DNA of 64,000 bases from Gracilaria domingensis (GCA_022539475.1 VCMS01000169.1:1-64000), one strand, 5' to 3'. Shown: positions 1 to 11,159, counted from the first letter of the stretch. Numbers and translations are program-made. Notes: generated by a model from the letters alone, not told the origin.

Positions 1-39
1 AGCACCAAGTCAAAAGGTGTTGTCCCGGTGTCTGATGGA

Positions 40-505
40 CCTGGGAGTTGTACGCGAAGACGCAAGGGATGGACGAAATCATTCATGTCTCAGCTTTGGT
101 GGCTCATGACCGTAATGCCTAAGGCGTCCGACAAGGGTTCAATTTAAAACGCTCCGCCTGTCCGTTAGTCTGCGGGTGGTAGGCCGCCGTCAGCAAATGA
201 CGCAAACCTAGATCCTCGCAAAGGCTTCGAAGAATTTCGCGACGAACTGCGGTCCGATATCGGTCAGCAAGTACTGGGGTGCCCCATATGGGAATACCCA
301 GTGCTCCATGAAGGCAAGCGCGATATTGTTAGCTTCTGTAGCCCGTAAGGTAATAGCGAGAGCCAGCTTGGAAAAGCGGTCAGTAATGACCAAGATAAAG
401 CGATTCTCATGTGTGGTCTTCGTGAGTGGGCCGACTATGTCCATAGCGACAAATTCGAGAGGACCCGCTGCGAGAAATAGCTTCAGATACTTCTGATGCT
501 TGTGC
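40..505 (-). pseudogene. Integrase catalytic core, frameshifted and truncated (element 1)
   Basis: The integrase core inserts retroelement cDNA into the host chromosome. The first catalytic Asp is in AMDIVGPL, the second in LLTDIGPQF, both in the frame spanning 208-444. That frame stops at FARI; the next frame (about 40-207) continues with HLLTAAYHPQTNGQAERF, which carries the third catalytic residue, Glu. A one-base frameshift near 208 separates them, and the reading soon stops again (near 58). The zinc-binding N-terminus upstream is not clear. D,D,E identity is certain from motifs; activity is not expected. Confidence 0.85.
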
Positions 506-684
506 TACGTACCTCGCGTCGCAGCGCATGACCGACAATTCTTGAGGGTCCCATATACGTCATTCGCCATGAATGGCTAATAGAAGTCCCGTCTGAGGGT
601 CGCCTACATTTTCTTCCCTCCAGGGACCAGCCAATCTGGGATAATGCGATAGATAGAGTACGCGGTCCCACAGGGTTGGAGGGA

Positions 685-1602
685 TCAGGCGCTAAATTGC
701 ACCGTCCAGAGGTGAGGTCCTTGAGTGGAAGCCATGATGGTCGTATCCGAAGCGAAACTGGTCTGTCCAACGGATTCAGCGATACCCTTACACCACGGGT
801 CTTTCGCTTGCTCCGCCAGAAGTTCACCGGTTGGAATAGGCAGTACTTCCGTTTGCTCCGTGTCCACGGCCAGTACATCATCATCCCCTGTGGGTTCGCT
901 CGCGCTGTCAGAGTCCTCCCAATCAATGAGGACGTTCTCGAAAAGGGTCTCCCCTTCTTGGACTGTAGCCACGAGGCAATCACAGTCCCAGTCGGGTTCC
1001 ATTGCAAAGCAGGGTATGTCGTCCTCAAGAGGCCCTTCATCGAGACCCTCGGTCTCTAAACGGGACAGTGCGTCAGCAGCTTGGTGTTTGACACCCGCGC
1101 GGTGCACCACGTCAAAGTCAAACTCTGACAAGCATAGGCACCAGCGTGCGAGTCGTCCGGTACAGTCGGCTAAATTGAGGATCCACCTCAGCGAGTGGTG
1201 GTCAGTCCTCACGGTGAATCTTTCACCTTCCAGATATGGCCTTAAAAGGAGCATTGACCAAACAACCGCGAGGCATTCCTTCTCGGTGGTCGTGTACTTC
1301 CGCTCCGCTCGCGAGAGGGAACGGCTCTAATACCCAACGGGTTTATACTTCTTCCCATCCGGTTGTTGTTGGAGTAAAGTACAGCCAACCTGGACATCGC
1401 ACGCGTCGATGTCCCGCAGGTACGGACGTCCCGGTACGGGTAAGGCCAAAACTGGTGATGAGATCAGTCTATCTCGTAACTCATGAAAGGCCTCGTACTC
1501 TTCGTCGCTCAGTATCCCAAAATTATCTGGTTGTCCCTTCTCATGTTTCCTGTTGAAAGGTGCAGCAATGCGAGCGAAGTTAGGGACAAATCTTTGAAAC
1601 AC
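685..1602 (-). pseudogene. RT connection and RNase H domain (element 1)
   Basis: Two minus-strand frames share this part. 1327-1602 reads MFQRFVPNFARIAAPFNR..., the standard Ty3/gypsy segment between reverse transcriptase and RNase H, and then LPVPGRPYLRDIDACD, the RNase H start. 685-1254 reads RPYLEGERFTVRTDHHSLRW and VVHRAGVKHQAADALSR, the RNase H core (FxVxTDHxSLxW and ADALSR signatures). RNase H degrades the RNA strand of the RNA/DNA hybrid during reverse transcription. The break between frames near 1254-1327 marks decay. The acidic region downstream (DEGPLEDDIPCF) matches the linker to integrase seen in element 2. Confidence 0.85.
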
Positions 1603-2635
1603 ATTGCACAGTCCTACAAAGGAGCGGATTCCCGTCTGGGTCGTGGGCGGTTAGCCTGCCTAATGCATCGCACGTCCTCTGGTAAACCTGTAGTTTTCCG
1701 GGCCGGACTACGTGTCCAAGGTAGTGTAGAGAGGCCTGGAAGAAGAAGCATTTCTTCAGCTTCAGAGTGACTCCAGCATCCCGTAAAAGGGTCAACACGT
1801 GGCGAACGTGCCCGAAGTGCTCCTCCACAGAGCGGGAGTAGATGATGACGTCATCCAAGTACACCAGAGCGTACTGCCACTTGACCTTATTAAGAATGAT
1901 ATCCAGCGCCCTCTGAAAGGTAGCGGGCGCATTCTTCAACCCGAAGGGCATTCGCATGAAGCGGTACAAACCCATATAGGATGCAAATGTCGTCTTGTCG
2001 CGATCTTCTTCCGCAATCTCAACCTGTCGATACCCACTATTGGTGTCGAGGGTTGAGAAGATGGTGGCTTCCCCAAGGGAATCAATACACTCACCCATAC
2101 GTGGGATGGGGTATGCGTTCCGAGGAGTCACGGCGTTGAGCGGGCGGTAGTCAATATAGAACCGCCAGCTACCGTCCTTCTTCTGGGCAAACACTACAGG
2201 GCTTGCCCATTCAGCTTTTGAAGGTTCAATGACGCCCGAGTCCAACATACGTTGAACCTCGAGGCCTTCCATTGCTCTGGCCTTGTGCCCAGCCCTGTAA
2301 GGAACTTGACAAACCGGTTGTGAACCCGGTTCGAATGCAATCCTGTGTAAGGCCGCGTCTATGTGACCGGGGCGGCCCGAACACATATCTTCAAAGTCCT
2401 GTTGAAGGTCGATAATTTGGCCCTTGTGGGAAGAGAATTCTTCACCAATCTGGGCTAGTTCGCGCCAGTCTTTCGCTGCCTGCGGGTCATTCTTCTCAAC
2501 CGAGTCGTCGTGTTCGAGGCCCTCGCTGGGTGTACCCTCCCCTTCTTTAAGACGAGACCCACTGGGACCGTCTTCAAGTATCATTAGCAAGCGAGGGGCT
2601 GGTAAAGCGAGTCCAATGACCATATTCTTGGGCAT
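1580..2635 (-). pseudogene. Reverse transcriptase domain (element 1)
   Basis: A 351-codon frame holds fingers and palm of a Ty3/gypsy reverse transcriptase. Visible in order: the primer-grip side motif SGVIEPSKAEWASPVV, the FYIDYRPLNAVT block, FSTLDTNSGYRQV with the first catalytic Asp, MPFGLKNAPATFQ, and the intact catalytic YLDD in ALVYLDDVIIYSRS, followed by the HVRHVL thumb region. The upstream part (about 2340-2635) is the linker between protease and RT. The palm itself looks intact, unlike the one in element 2, but gag, protease and integrase around it are frameshifted. Confidence 0.93.
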
Positions 2636-2804
2636 GCGAACTTCCCGATGGGAGAAATTGCTGACGAGTACCCTAAAGGACGGATCGGAATGATGTCCAA
2701 GACACCGTTGGCCATGAGCAAATGATCTCGTGAGACCGTTTTCGGGTGTTTCTGCAAGAAAACCAATCCTGGTGTCTCACACGTGACTAGCACTTCCCGT
2801 TGGG

Positions 2805-3240
2805 TCATAGAGGGTATGGAAAGCGTTGAGCGAGGCGGACCTTGTTGGATACAGTGTTCCGAGGTAATTGGTCTAACACCTTCTTATCCCCAAGGGGTCC
2901 TCGAGAAGCACTGACAATGGCTACAGGTGATGTACCATAAAAAACAACCTTGCGCTCGCGCGGATATATGGCACGGACGTGGCGGTCGATGAATGAAGTT
3001 CCCAACAGGGCATCGACTGCCAGATTCGTGGCGACTAGGAATGGTACGCGCTGCTCCAAATTTCCCAGTCGGGTCGGAAGCACGATGGTTCCCAGTATAT
3101 TCATGGGTTTTTTCGACGCGTTGAAAACCCGAGGGGTCCGTTTGCGGTTTAGAAACCGTTCGTACCCAGGTGGAGATTCTTCGCATGTATGATGCTTGGG
3201 CCAGCGCCAGTGTCTAGAATACCCAAAAGGGTTTTGGTCG
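2805..3240 (-). pseudogene. Retropepsin-like aspartic protease, frameshifted (element 1)
   Basis: The active-site motif LDTGAGPS reads on the minus strand at about 3190-3215. The C-terminal half (LLGTSFIDRHVRAIYP, the second conserved block of Ty3/gypsy proteases) lies in another frame at 2805-3104. The enzyme would process the Gag-Pol polyprotein. The change of frame between the two halves makes it a broken copy. Confidence 0.75.
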
Positions 3241-3437
3241 TGCGCTTCGTAAGTCCCGCTTCCATGTGGACTTTATAGTTCTCTCGGGTCATAATAAATA
3301 CTTCACCCATATCGGGGCCGTCGTTCTCATCAGACCCAAGGGATTATTACTGTGGACGTCCTCAGAATCCCATAGTGGGTTGGATTCTGCGTCAGCCCGG
3401 GGGGTGAGGCTCGTACCTCGGGAGGAAAGCGTGGCCC

Positions 3438-5489
3438 CTATGCTTCCTCCGTCTCGTTTCCCTTCGGGTGTGCGCTGTCCTCGCTAGGACTTTCCTCAGA
3501 AGAGAGGATTTGATTGACCCGTTGAGGGCTCCGCGAAGATGCAGGAGCACGTCCCACGGGGTTCGCTCTCGCTTGCGGGTAACGGTCCCGCGCTGCAGCC
3601 TGACCTGAGGGCAAGTGCCCACTTGGGTTTTGAGGAGGCGCCTGTCCCTGGCGGGGCTTATAGTACCCTTCGGCGACACGTTGGTGATAAATCGCTTCGC
3701 GAACTTGCACCAACGTGTTCCGGTATTCGGGCGGGAGCCATTTGCAGCAAGGCCGAGAGGTATACAGACAGATACGACAGGGAGTCGTTCTGTTGTCCGA
3801 ATTCGGTACCGTGCGATACGGTGGTGGCGCCTGACGCAGGCAAAACTCCTTAAAGGAAAACTAAAAGGGTTTTCAGTAGACTCGCAGACAAGATGACTGG
3901 TGTGGTAAGGTAATATGGCCAACGTCATTGAGAAATAAGTAAGTTTTTCTTTCACTGACATTTCCATGAGCGTGATTTTTTGAAAAAATTAAATCCTTCG
4001 AAAGTGCCCTTACATTTTATTGAAAGGCATCAATTTTATTTACCGCCGCAGGATGATTTCATGACAATGGGTTTTGATAGGGTGAGGGGGCGTTACTGGA
4101 TTAACCCTGGGGGACGCGTAGTTAAAGTCCCGTCGGGGTTGTATCGCAGACGGAGAGGAAGTACCCGTAGAAGAGAAGGAAGGAGTAGACGGGGGCGCCG
4201 CTGTTTGAACAGCAAGGGCCAGGGCGTCCTCGTCTTCAAAATTCACGCCCAAGTCGGGTTCATCAGTGTCAGTTGAGACACTCAGCGAAGCCTTCGATGA
4301 GATCCTTCGGGTTTGTGCGCTCTTCGCCGCCTCCAGTGTTTTAAAGTACATCTTGCCTCCCCGATGGGTATCACCCAGCCCTTCAGCATTGCTGACGAGC
4401 TGGCGGAAAACCACTTTGGGATGCGTTGACGAGTACATGCGTACACCGGCCCTGATTGCGGGAAGCAATCTCTCGACGAAAAGGGCCTTGAGGCGACCCT
4501 CAGGGAAGATGTTTCCGCATCGGAGGTTCTTCGTCCACAATTGGTCAGCGAATTCGCGTTCAGACACCGATGAGCTCTGGCGGTGTGTGATGAAGTCGTG
4601 ATAGGCCTCCGATAGGGCATCTTCCGTCGCGTAAACCTCAAAGAGGTAGTTGACCACCTCGGGGTAGGACGAGAGGAGCTCAGAACTCTTCTCGACCACG
4701 GCCCCGGGTTCGCCAGTGTCTTGGCGGTTACTGTGTCCCTAGCGGGTTGCTCCAGAAAGAAGCGAAACAGCCAGAGGGCTGCTCCTTCGTGTACACCATT
4801 CTGGTCACACACATTCCGGAACGCGGCTAAGAACTGTAAGACCAAAATTGGATCTTTGCCCGAAAACTTCAAGGGCATTTGCAGTTGCATGCGTTTCGCA
4901 TGCTTCGCAACTGCGCGAGCGACCGAAGCGTTGTAACGCCTACTCCCGTCGTTCGAGCGATAGTGCTTGAAGCTAAGCACTTTAGAAAAGTCCCCATTGT
5001 TGGGTCGAATGCGGCGCAAATGCGAAACGTCCACTTCGGGGTCGGAGTCGTCCGAGTCGACCGCGTCTGACCTGTCTGAGTCAGACTGCGTGTCGTCCGA
5101 GTCGGAAAAGCCACGACCCATGCGGGATGACTTTCTCCTGTTCCGACGTCGGCTTGTAGACTTCTGGGTTCTCCCTTATCACGACCCACGTGGGAATCGC
5201 GACCGGTACTCTTATGCTTCCCTGGGAGGGGAATGCCCAAGTCGGGTCTATCAATATTGGGGTCCCTGCCGGGTCTGGAATCTGCTTCATGTTCGGCAGG
5301 GATAGTAGTCGGTTGCCATATCGAGACGGCCGGCTGACGGTTGACAGGTTGCTCATACCCAATAGGAGCGAGCTGGAGACGGCGCTGCACCTCAATTTGC
5401 ACACTGGTGGCAATAGCGCCGTCCAGAATTCCGGTGACGGTCATCTTAGAAGCCACCCGCTGGACAAGGTTATCCAGCAGGCCTTCCAC
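3438..5489 (-). pseudogene. Gag-like protein in three frames (element 1)
   Basis: Three overlapping minus-strand frames make up one Gag. 4869-5489 carries the N-terminus (MEGLLDNLVQRVASKM). 4282-5121 carries an Asp/Ser-rich acidic stretch and the core FSGKDPILVLQFLAAF. 4040-4699 carries the helical continuation (VNYLFEVYATEDALSEAYHDF, FADQLW). The core matches the Gag of element 2 (FDGEDPILVLDFLARF), which supports the call. 3438-3967 holds low-complexity Pro/Gln/Arg-rich sequence in two frames, the usual place of the nucleic-acid-binding tail; I saw no CCHC zinc knuckle. Start chosen at the Met of 5489. Confidence 0.75.
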
Positions 5490-5510
5490 TCAGCACTAAC
5501 CCTGTGAGGA

Positions 5511-6098
5511 ATACGGCGTCCGACCTCGAGTATCACCATGGACTCCACGAGTGGCCTCAGGGCTACGTCTGTCTCTTGCAGATGCTAGTTTTTGGCGAGG
5601 GTCGTCCAGAAAGTGGCAAGGGTCGTCGAGTAAATTTTTTGAAAAAGTATCGAGATCAATTATTTCAAAATTTGAAGATAATTGCTTGGGTCGTCCAGAA
5701 TCGCTGTGCAGCAAATACTGGTGGGTTTTTCAGTTGTGCTAGTTCTTTAGTCGAGGGCTACCTGAACTATATTTCGCGAAGTCTAGGTTCAGTTTCCATT
5801 AAGGTGCACATTACATGATACCTTCTGCGGAATGATACCCTGCAACGCATGGAATACTGTTGCTAGTACAGATGATGCCCATTATGAAATCATACCGTTT
5901 TATTCGTATCTATTCTTCTATCGACCGCTTTTGCTAACCACTACTTCGCTATATTACATGTACCATTTCCCCAAGATGAAGCGGGTGTAGGCGCAATCTG
6001 CGGCAGATGCCGCAGAGGGCACCTGCACCAAATTGCGCTATCGGTAGAACAAATACGCACTCCGAGAGGATGAGGCGCGAAGCGCCTCATTCTCTCCG
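5511..6098. other. Non-coding stretch upstream of element 1 gag
   Basis: No gene seen. The phrase GGGTCGTCCAGA recurs (about 5600 and 5688, with a variant near 5625), which may be part of the degraded 5' leader or LTR of element 1. Around 6000-6050 short self-complementary GC-rich segments begin. Confidence 0.4.
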
Positions 6099-6149
6099 TT
6101 CCTCATGTAGGGAACCATGCCCAGATGCATGGTTCCCTACTTGAGGAAC
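6098..6149. repeat. Hairpin, 23-bp arms
   Basis: Arms 6098-6120 and 6127-6149 are complementary with one mismatch; the core is TAGGGAACCATGC / GCATGGTTCCCTA around a six-base loop. A second small dyad (GAGGCGC-GAA-GCGCCTC) lies just left. Could be a small fold-back element or a terminator-like structure. Confidence 0.8.
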
Positions 6150-6240
6150 CTGCACCTGCAACTCTTGAGCTACGTCCGCATCAAAAGTCATTTACCTGTA
6201 TACGCAAGCAGAAAGTATCCATAAGTTAGTCAATGATCCG

Positions 6241-6573
6241 TTGGATACATTTGAAATGCGATGGAACGTACCATTGATAAAACAAAAGAGAAACTTTGCG
6301 CTAGAAAAGTCGAGGGACCTAGTAACTCGCAAAAGGAAGAAGAAGCAGGAAAGGGATCGGTTAGATTACCAGCAATCCATTCATCATAAACCGCGAAAGG
6401 TCTCGAAGCGAGGACTCACAAGCAACGACACTGAGAATGCCCATGCAGCAAAAATACCCCAAGATGCGATAAACGAGAGAGCAGCCTATGTCCCAACCAA
6501 ACCAGAATCGTCTATCCTGAACACTCAGAGATCCAAGATCGCCAAGAAACCAACTTGGTTTGTTGCGCAATAG
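6241..6573 (+). CDS. Possible small basic protein, unrecognised
   Basis: A 110-codon frame beginning MDTFEMRWNVPLIKQKRNF, rich in Lys/Arg with runs such as RKRKKKQERDR (nuclear-localisation-like). It starts with ATG but its last codons run into the hairpin at 6558-6656. I recognise no domain, and no second copy is present for comparison. It may be a relic of a larger gene or chance coding. Confidence 0.25.
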   Translation: MDTFEMRWNVPLIKQKRNFALEKSRDLVTRKRKKKQERDRLDYQQSIHHKPRKVSKRGLTSNDTENAHAAKIPQDAINERAAYVPTKPESSILNTQRSKIAKKPTWFVAQ

Positions 6574-6656
6574 GCTTTAGCTTCTCGCGTCTTGCGCTAC
6601 TTTTGAAAAGTAGCGCAAGAAGCGAAGCTAGAACCTATGGCGCAACGAAATGAACC
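6558..6656. repeat. Large imperfect hairpin, about 43-bp arms
   Basis: Left arm 6562-6604 and right arm 6606-6646 are inverted copies with a few mismatches; the inner part AGTAGCGCAAGA pairs with TCTTGCGCTACT around a one-base centre. The whole could extrude as a cruciform. A fold-back (MITE-like) origin is plausible; no clear target-site duplication was seen. Confidence 0.85.
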
Positions 6657-7247
6657 ATTGTTCGCGTACTTACAGTCGTCGCTTTGGGTTACCGGGTTCC
6701 CGTTTTCACCCTTCAACTCGTTCTATATCTTGAAGAAATAGAAGAAATTGAAGGTGATTAGCTTATTTCCTGCCGTTTACATGTCGCAGAGCGCGAAGAA
6801 ACGCGGTGAGGATTGGTTAGTTTAGAGCAAAGATACGTGGAAGGATATGGAAGAACGTACGAATAGACTGCACGGAATACATCCGTGAGATACGGATGAC
6901 TCCGTCCTACTTTTTTCCGCCCTCTACTTTAAGGAGCCTCCATAAAGTAGAGGGAGGAAAAAAGAAGGACGGAGCGGAGTATAACGCGAGGATGTGGATG
7001 GCACGGATCACGACGGTAACGGAAGGTCGGACATCGGAGGCGCGGCGGCGGCGGCGGAGGGAAGAGATTTATTTTTCTGTGCGAGATTGGACAGGTGTAC
7101 AGCGTACAACGTTGCGAAACCACAGGTTTATAACCAGTGGTAGATAATACGAGAAGTACACCCTTCTGTTGAGGTCGACGTGTACCTACGTTCCTTTTTG
7201 AACGAAAGCACGTGATTTAAACTCAAAATATATTCTCCGTTCTCAGC
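6657..7247. other. Intergenic, with hairpin at 6899-6975
   Basis: No protein gene supported. 6899-6931 and 6943-6975 are inverted copies (TCCGTCCT...CCCTCTACTTTA and complement) with a short loop. It lies about 270 bases upstream of the transposase-like gene and could be part of that element's 5' end or an independent fold-back. Confidence 0.6.
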
Positions 7248-10034
7248 ATGACGTCGATCTTGACTGTCGCTCGACCTCCTTCTCCCTTCGGACGACCTTC
7301 CCTTGCAGTCTTTGTCGTCGTTTCTCGTTCATTTCTTCTTCCCATGGTCTACTACTGTACACATAAGAAGCGTGGGTGCCCCTTTGTTACTGGCCGAGGA
7401 GTCTCATCTCTTCAACAGCATGTCAACCATTGCCCATTTCGTCTTAAAGCAGCGCTGGAAGACGACAATAGGCGGCCCATTCGGAGAAGCAAGCGTCTCA
7501 AGCTTTCCGCGCCCGCGGCTGCATCTTCCGAAACGGTCACTGCCTCTTGTCGCCTTCCCGAGCCTCCGGTGTCCGAGGAAATCGTTGACCCCACTCCGTG
7601 CGCCACTCCTATTCCGGACACTTCGCATTGTGTCTCTCCTTCCCCGGGTCCCGCGTCATTAGAGCGAGAACACGGAACCAGTTCCCGCCCAGTGCCTTCT
7701 GAGGAGGCCCTCGGTGATTTGCATGTGGATTATCTATCGGTTTGTCTGGCTTCAGTAGCTTCCAACCTTGGTCATCATGAGGCAGACGAGCTAATTGGGC
7801 TACTTCGGGACCCGCGATTCTCGCAGAAGCGATTCAAAGAGACCATAACAAGTTCCAAGCGCTGTACAGAACTGAAGAACTCCATTTTCGAACGATACGC
7901 CTCAAAGGACGGTTTCAATCGAAGAACTGTCTCGCCAGAAGGATGTAAGTTCAGCGCCACCCTCTACACGAGAGACCCCGTTCAGACACTTTTGAAACAG
8001 CTCCAGTTGGCTAACAACGAAAACACATTCTTCCACCCTATACCTCAGACCCACTCCACGAAAATATCTCACCCCATGTCCGGCTCTCTCGCAAGAGACG
8101 CCACCTCAAAACTTAAGGAAATGGTCATGGGCTCTTTGGATAGTAGAAAAGTGTGGTACTCCCAAGAAATAAGTTACAGTGAATCTTTCGTAGGTCTTCT
8201 GCAGGTATACACCAATAAGTCTTCAACAACTCTAAAGCAAACATCGGTGACCGTCTATCCTCTTCACCTCATATTTCTCAACTTCTCCTATGAGGTACGT
8301 CGTAAGTGCATCCGTGATGACCTCACAGTAGCGGCATACTTCCCTACCACACTGATCGAGATTTCCGCATCTGAAGCAGACGCAATGCCATTCGTTTCTA
8401 GCAAGTCTCTACGCGAGTCCAGGATGCAAATCCTTCAAAAATCTCTTCGTTAAGTCCTGGAGCCCATTCTAAATCTCACGCAGAAAGGTTTTCAATTCAT
8501 CAGCGAAGACAAACTAAGTCGAGTGTGCCATCCTCTGCTTGCAAGTTATTGTGCGGATATTACTGAGGCTAAGGACATTCTGTCCATTCTTCATGGGACC
8601 AAAACGGAAAGCCCGTGTCATAGATGCAAAGCCCCTCGCTCATCTTTATGCAGTCCTATTCCCACCTCATTCAACGGACGTTCTCAAAAGCACACGAAAA
8701 GCATCCGAAAGACATACACAGCTATCTTGCAACATGCACAAAAAGACGAGGCGGAAAGACGTCCACGTCGTGCGAGGGAGAGGAGATCTCAAGCGGATAC
8801 TCGGATGCGTTCAAATTCCATATCTCTCATTCCTTCGTTCCTCGAAACTTCCGTAAGCCTTGGAATGATCCCGGGATTGTCTCCATACAGTATGTTCTCA
8901 TTCGAACCATTACACAACTTGCATCTCGGCATCTCGAAGCTGATAAAAATGACCACAATCGAGAGACTGCAGTCAGACACCCTGTGCATCGCAATTGGAA
9001 CATCTGCATCGCGTTCATTCCGAACGATACGTACCCAACTTCTCAATCATTCAAACGCAATTCTAGCTGCCATAGAACGCGATTCTCCTGCCAAAGGTTT
9101 ACATCTCGATTTCTCTACGCAGGAGAAAAGCAAATCTTTGAATGGTATCTTCACGAAAGACGGTCTCCGTGGAATGCTGGAGGCCAAAAACTACGAAGCT
9201 CTTGAAATGGTCTTCCCCTTCATAGGAGCATTCTTTGACAAATGCTGTAGAGCACAGGACGTTGCCCCAATCACCACCATTTTTTCTCAGTACCCGGACT
9301 TGCTTTCGACTTTATTCAGATACAGTCGTGACCCGTATTGGACTGAAAGCTCTCTCCTGTGTCTTAGTTCGGAGATTGAAGCCTTCAAGCGTTCCGCAAC
9401 AAAGACTCTGGCGGATTTTCATCCCTCCAGACTGGGAACTCTGAAGTTTCATCTTCTCGATCATCTCGTGGACAATATTCGCCGTCTGGGAAGTATCAAG
9501 TACTACGACGCAGGCATATACGAACATGCACACCTGCTATTTAAGAGACAGTACAAAAAGACGTCCAGAAGAACAGCAACGGCTGTAGAGAAAACTATTC
9601 GCTCCATTGAGCACGGACATGTTAGAAAGCAATGGAATCGCAATACTCCTTACCAGCGTAATCCAGGTTTACCAGGAACTTCCACACAGCTTCCTCGGTT
9701 TGCAATGAGAGGGCGTTCTTTCACTTTACGAGCTCTTCAACATTGTGTTTCAAGTATGTCCAGTTCAAAAACATGGACTGCTGTTAGAGAGATGTTCTCA
9801 AGTACGGACACAAGGTCGATTCTTGACCAAATTGGTGAACAGGCCCTTCCTCCTTTCCTCAGTCTCGTGAAAGAAACACTGGATGAGCACTCAATTACAT
9901 ACTTGATATATGTGCACGGCGTGTGCAGCGAAATCACTGCCGGAAGTGTTGAGAGGAGTGTTTTGGGAGGTCTCCGGAGGGTGCCAGAATGTGGTCAGAA
10001 CGTGCCCGTGGGCGGGGGGGTCCGGTCGTGTTAG
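7248..10034 (+). pseudogene. KDZ/Plavaka-like transposase, single in-frame stop
   Basis: Two long frames (7248-8453 and 8523-10034) are in the same reading frame, and the bases between them are open; only a TAA at 8451-8453 interrupts about 925 codons. The N-terminus (YYCTHKKRGCPF...LQQHVNHCPF) fits a C2HC/C2H2 zinc finger, then Ser/Pro-rich sequence. The second half carries HGTKTESPCHRCKAP, a Cys pair as in Plavaka-type proteins, and FEPLHNLHLGISKLIK, resembling their LH...G block. Such proteins cut and insert large DNA transposons. Start is the ATG at 7248; a later Met precedes the zinc finger (MVYYCTHKK). The C-terminus runs into the fold-back element at 9953, so the true end is lost or interrupted. 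Family assignment is by resemblance and moderately sure. Confidence 0.6.
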
Positions 10035-10280
10035 GGTAGGTACCCTAACACGACCGGAGCCCCCCGCCCGCGGGCATAAAATCGCACATTTTTGCAAAAA
10101 TCGCCCAAAACGTGCCCGCGGGCGGGGGGATCCGGTCGTGTTAGGGTAGGTACCCTAACAGGACCGGAACCTCCCGCCCGCGGGCATAAAATCGCACATT
10201 TTTCAAAAACTCGCCCAAAACGTGCCCCCGGGGGGGGGGGGGTCCGGTCGTGTTAGGGTACCTACCCTAACACGACCGAC
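10022..10280. repeat. Palindrome array, left arm (three units)
   Basis: Palindromes at 10022-10057, 10132-10167 and 10245-10280. Each is the arm GGTCGTGTTAGGGTA, a two-base GG or CC centre, and its complement. Between them stand GCCCGCGGGC blocks, runs of G or C, and the linker ATAAAATCGCACATTTTT. Confidence 0.9.
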
Positions 10281-10828
10281 CCCCCCCCCGCCCACGGGCA
10301 CGTTCTGGCCACATTCTGGCACCGTCCGGAGACCTCCCAAAACACTCCTCCCAGCACTGCCGGCACCCACCGCGTCACCTCAGTGCACCATCCCGTCTTC
10401 TCCATCTCTCAAACGCTCCCTAATTCCCACGCGCACCACACCTACCCCCTAGTAAAGATTAATTTACTGAAAGTTACAAGTTGTTTCATATTTTACCACT
10501 AGACTACGAAAGATCGATGGCGCTCTTAAGGATTGCTGCGCCAGGGGCGGCCGCCGGGCCATCGGCGTTGCATCTAGTATATCAGCCCCGTCGTGGAACA
10601 CGGCGCAGACGTCAGAGAGTCCCCCACATCATTAACACTCGACACCATCCTCTTCTCTAGAGTAGGTGTGGTGCGCGTGGAAATTAGGGAGTGTCTGGAG
10701 GGTGGAGAAGACGGGATGGTGCACTGAGGTGACGCAGTGGGTACAGGAAGTGCCGGGGGGGGGTGTCTTGGGAGGTCTCCGGAAGGCGCCAGAATGTGGC
10801 CAGAACGTGCCCGCAGGCGGGCGGGGGG

Positions 10829-11090
10829 TCGGTCGTGTTAGGGTAGGTACCCTAAAACGACCGGATCCTCCCGCCCGCGGGCACGTTTTGGGCAATGTTT
10901 TGAAAAATGTGCGATTTTATGCCCGCGGGCGGGGGGTTCCGGTGGTGTTAGGGTACCTACCCTAACACGACCGGACCCCCCCCCCCCCGCCCGCGGGCAC
11001 GTTTTGGGCGATTTTTGGAAAAATGTGCGATTTTATGCCCGCGGGCGGGAGGGTGCGGTCGTGTTAGGGTACCTACCCTAACACGACCGA
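10829..11090. repeat. Palindrome array, right arm (three units)
   Basis: Palindromes at 10829-10864, 10939-10974 and 11055-11090, the same unit as in the left arm, with point differences (for example CTAAAACGACC in the first and GGTGGTG in the second) showing that the copies have drifted apart. Confidence 0.9.
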
Positions 11091-11159
11091 ACCCCCCGCC
11101 CGCGGGCACGTTCTGGTCACATTCCGGCGCCTTCCCGGGACCTCCCAAAACACGCCGCC

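Larger units (their letters stand above)
1..5510 (-). mobile_element. Ty3/gypsy LTR retrotransposon relic (element 1), truncated by window edge
   Basis: Gag, retropepsin, reverse transcriptase, RNase H and integrase follow in that order on the minus strand, which is the Ty3/gypsy order. Each domain is recognisable but the coding sequence jumps between frames several times, so the copy is dead unless these are assembly errors. The 3' end (integrase C-terminus and 3' LTR) lies outside the window to the left. I could not find a convincing 5' LTR or primer-binding site right of position 5490. Element 2 in this window has a related Gag core (both contain a DPILVL...F motif) but the proteins are clearly diverged, so this is another family. 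Confidence 0.9.
9953..11155. mobile_element. Fold-back element with six internal palindromes
   Basis: A 1.2-kb inverted repeat. The ends (GAGTGTTTTGGGAGGTC at left, its complement at right) face each other; each arm also contains the same end sequence inverted at 10300-10350 and 10755-10810, so two about 400-bp fold-backs sit within a larger one. The inner flank of each arm (10355-10450 and 10660-10755) is also inverted-repeated, with a 210-bp centre (10451-10660). Each arm carries three units of about 112 bp built round a 36-bp palindrome. The element appears to interrupt the transposase coding sequence. No protein is encoded. Assembly artefact is possible but the arms are not identical, which argues for real DNA. 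Confidence 0.8.

Noticed and set aside
9935-10363. CACTGCCGG direct repeats (9935-9943, 10355-10363) as a 9-bp target duplication
   Set aside because: The inner edges do not coincide with the inverted-repeat ends, and the right copy is part of the larger inverted arm.
10022-11090. TTAGGG/CCCTAA words taken as telomere repeats
   Set aside because: They occur once per palindrome arm, never in tandem.
10022-11090. CRISPR-like array
   Set aside because: Repeat spacing is regular, but the spacers are themselves repeats and palindromes and the genome is eukaryotic.
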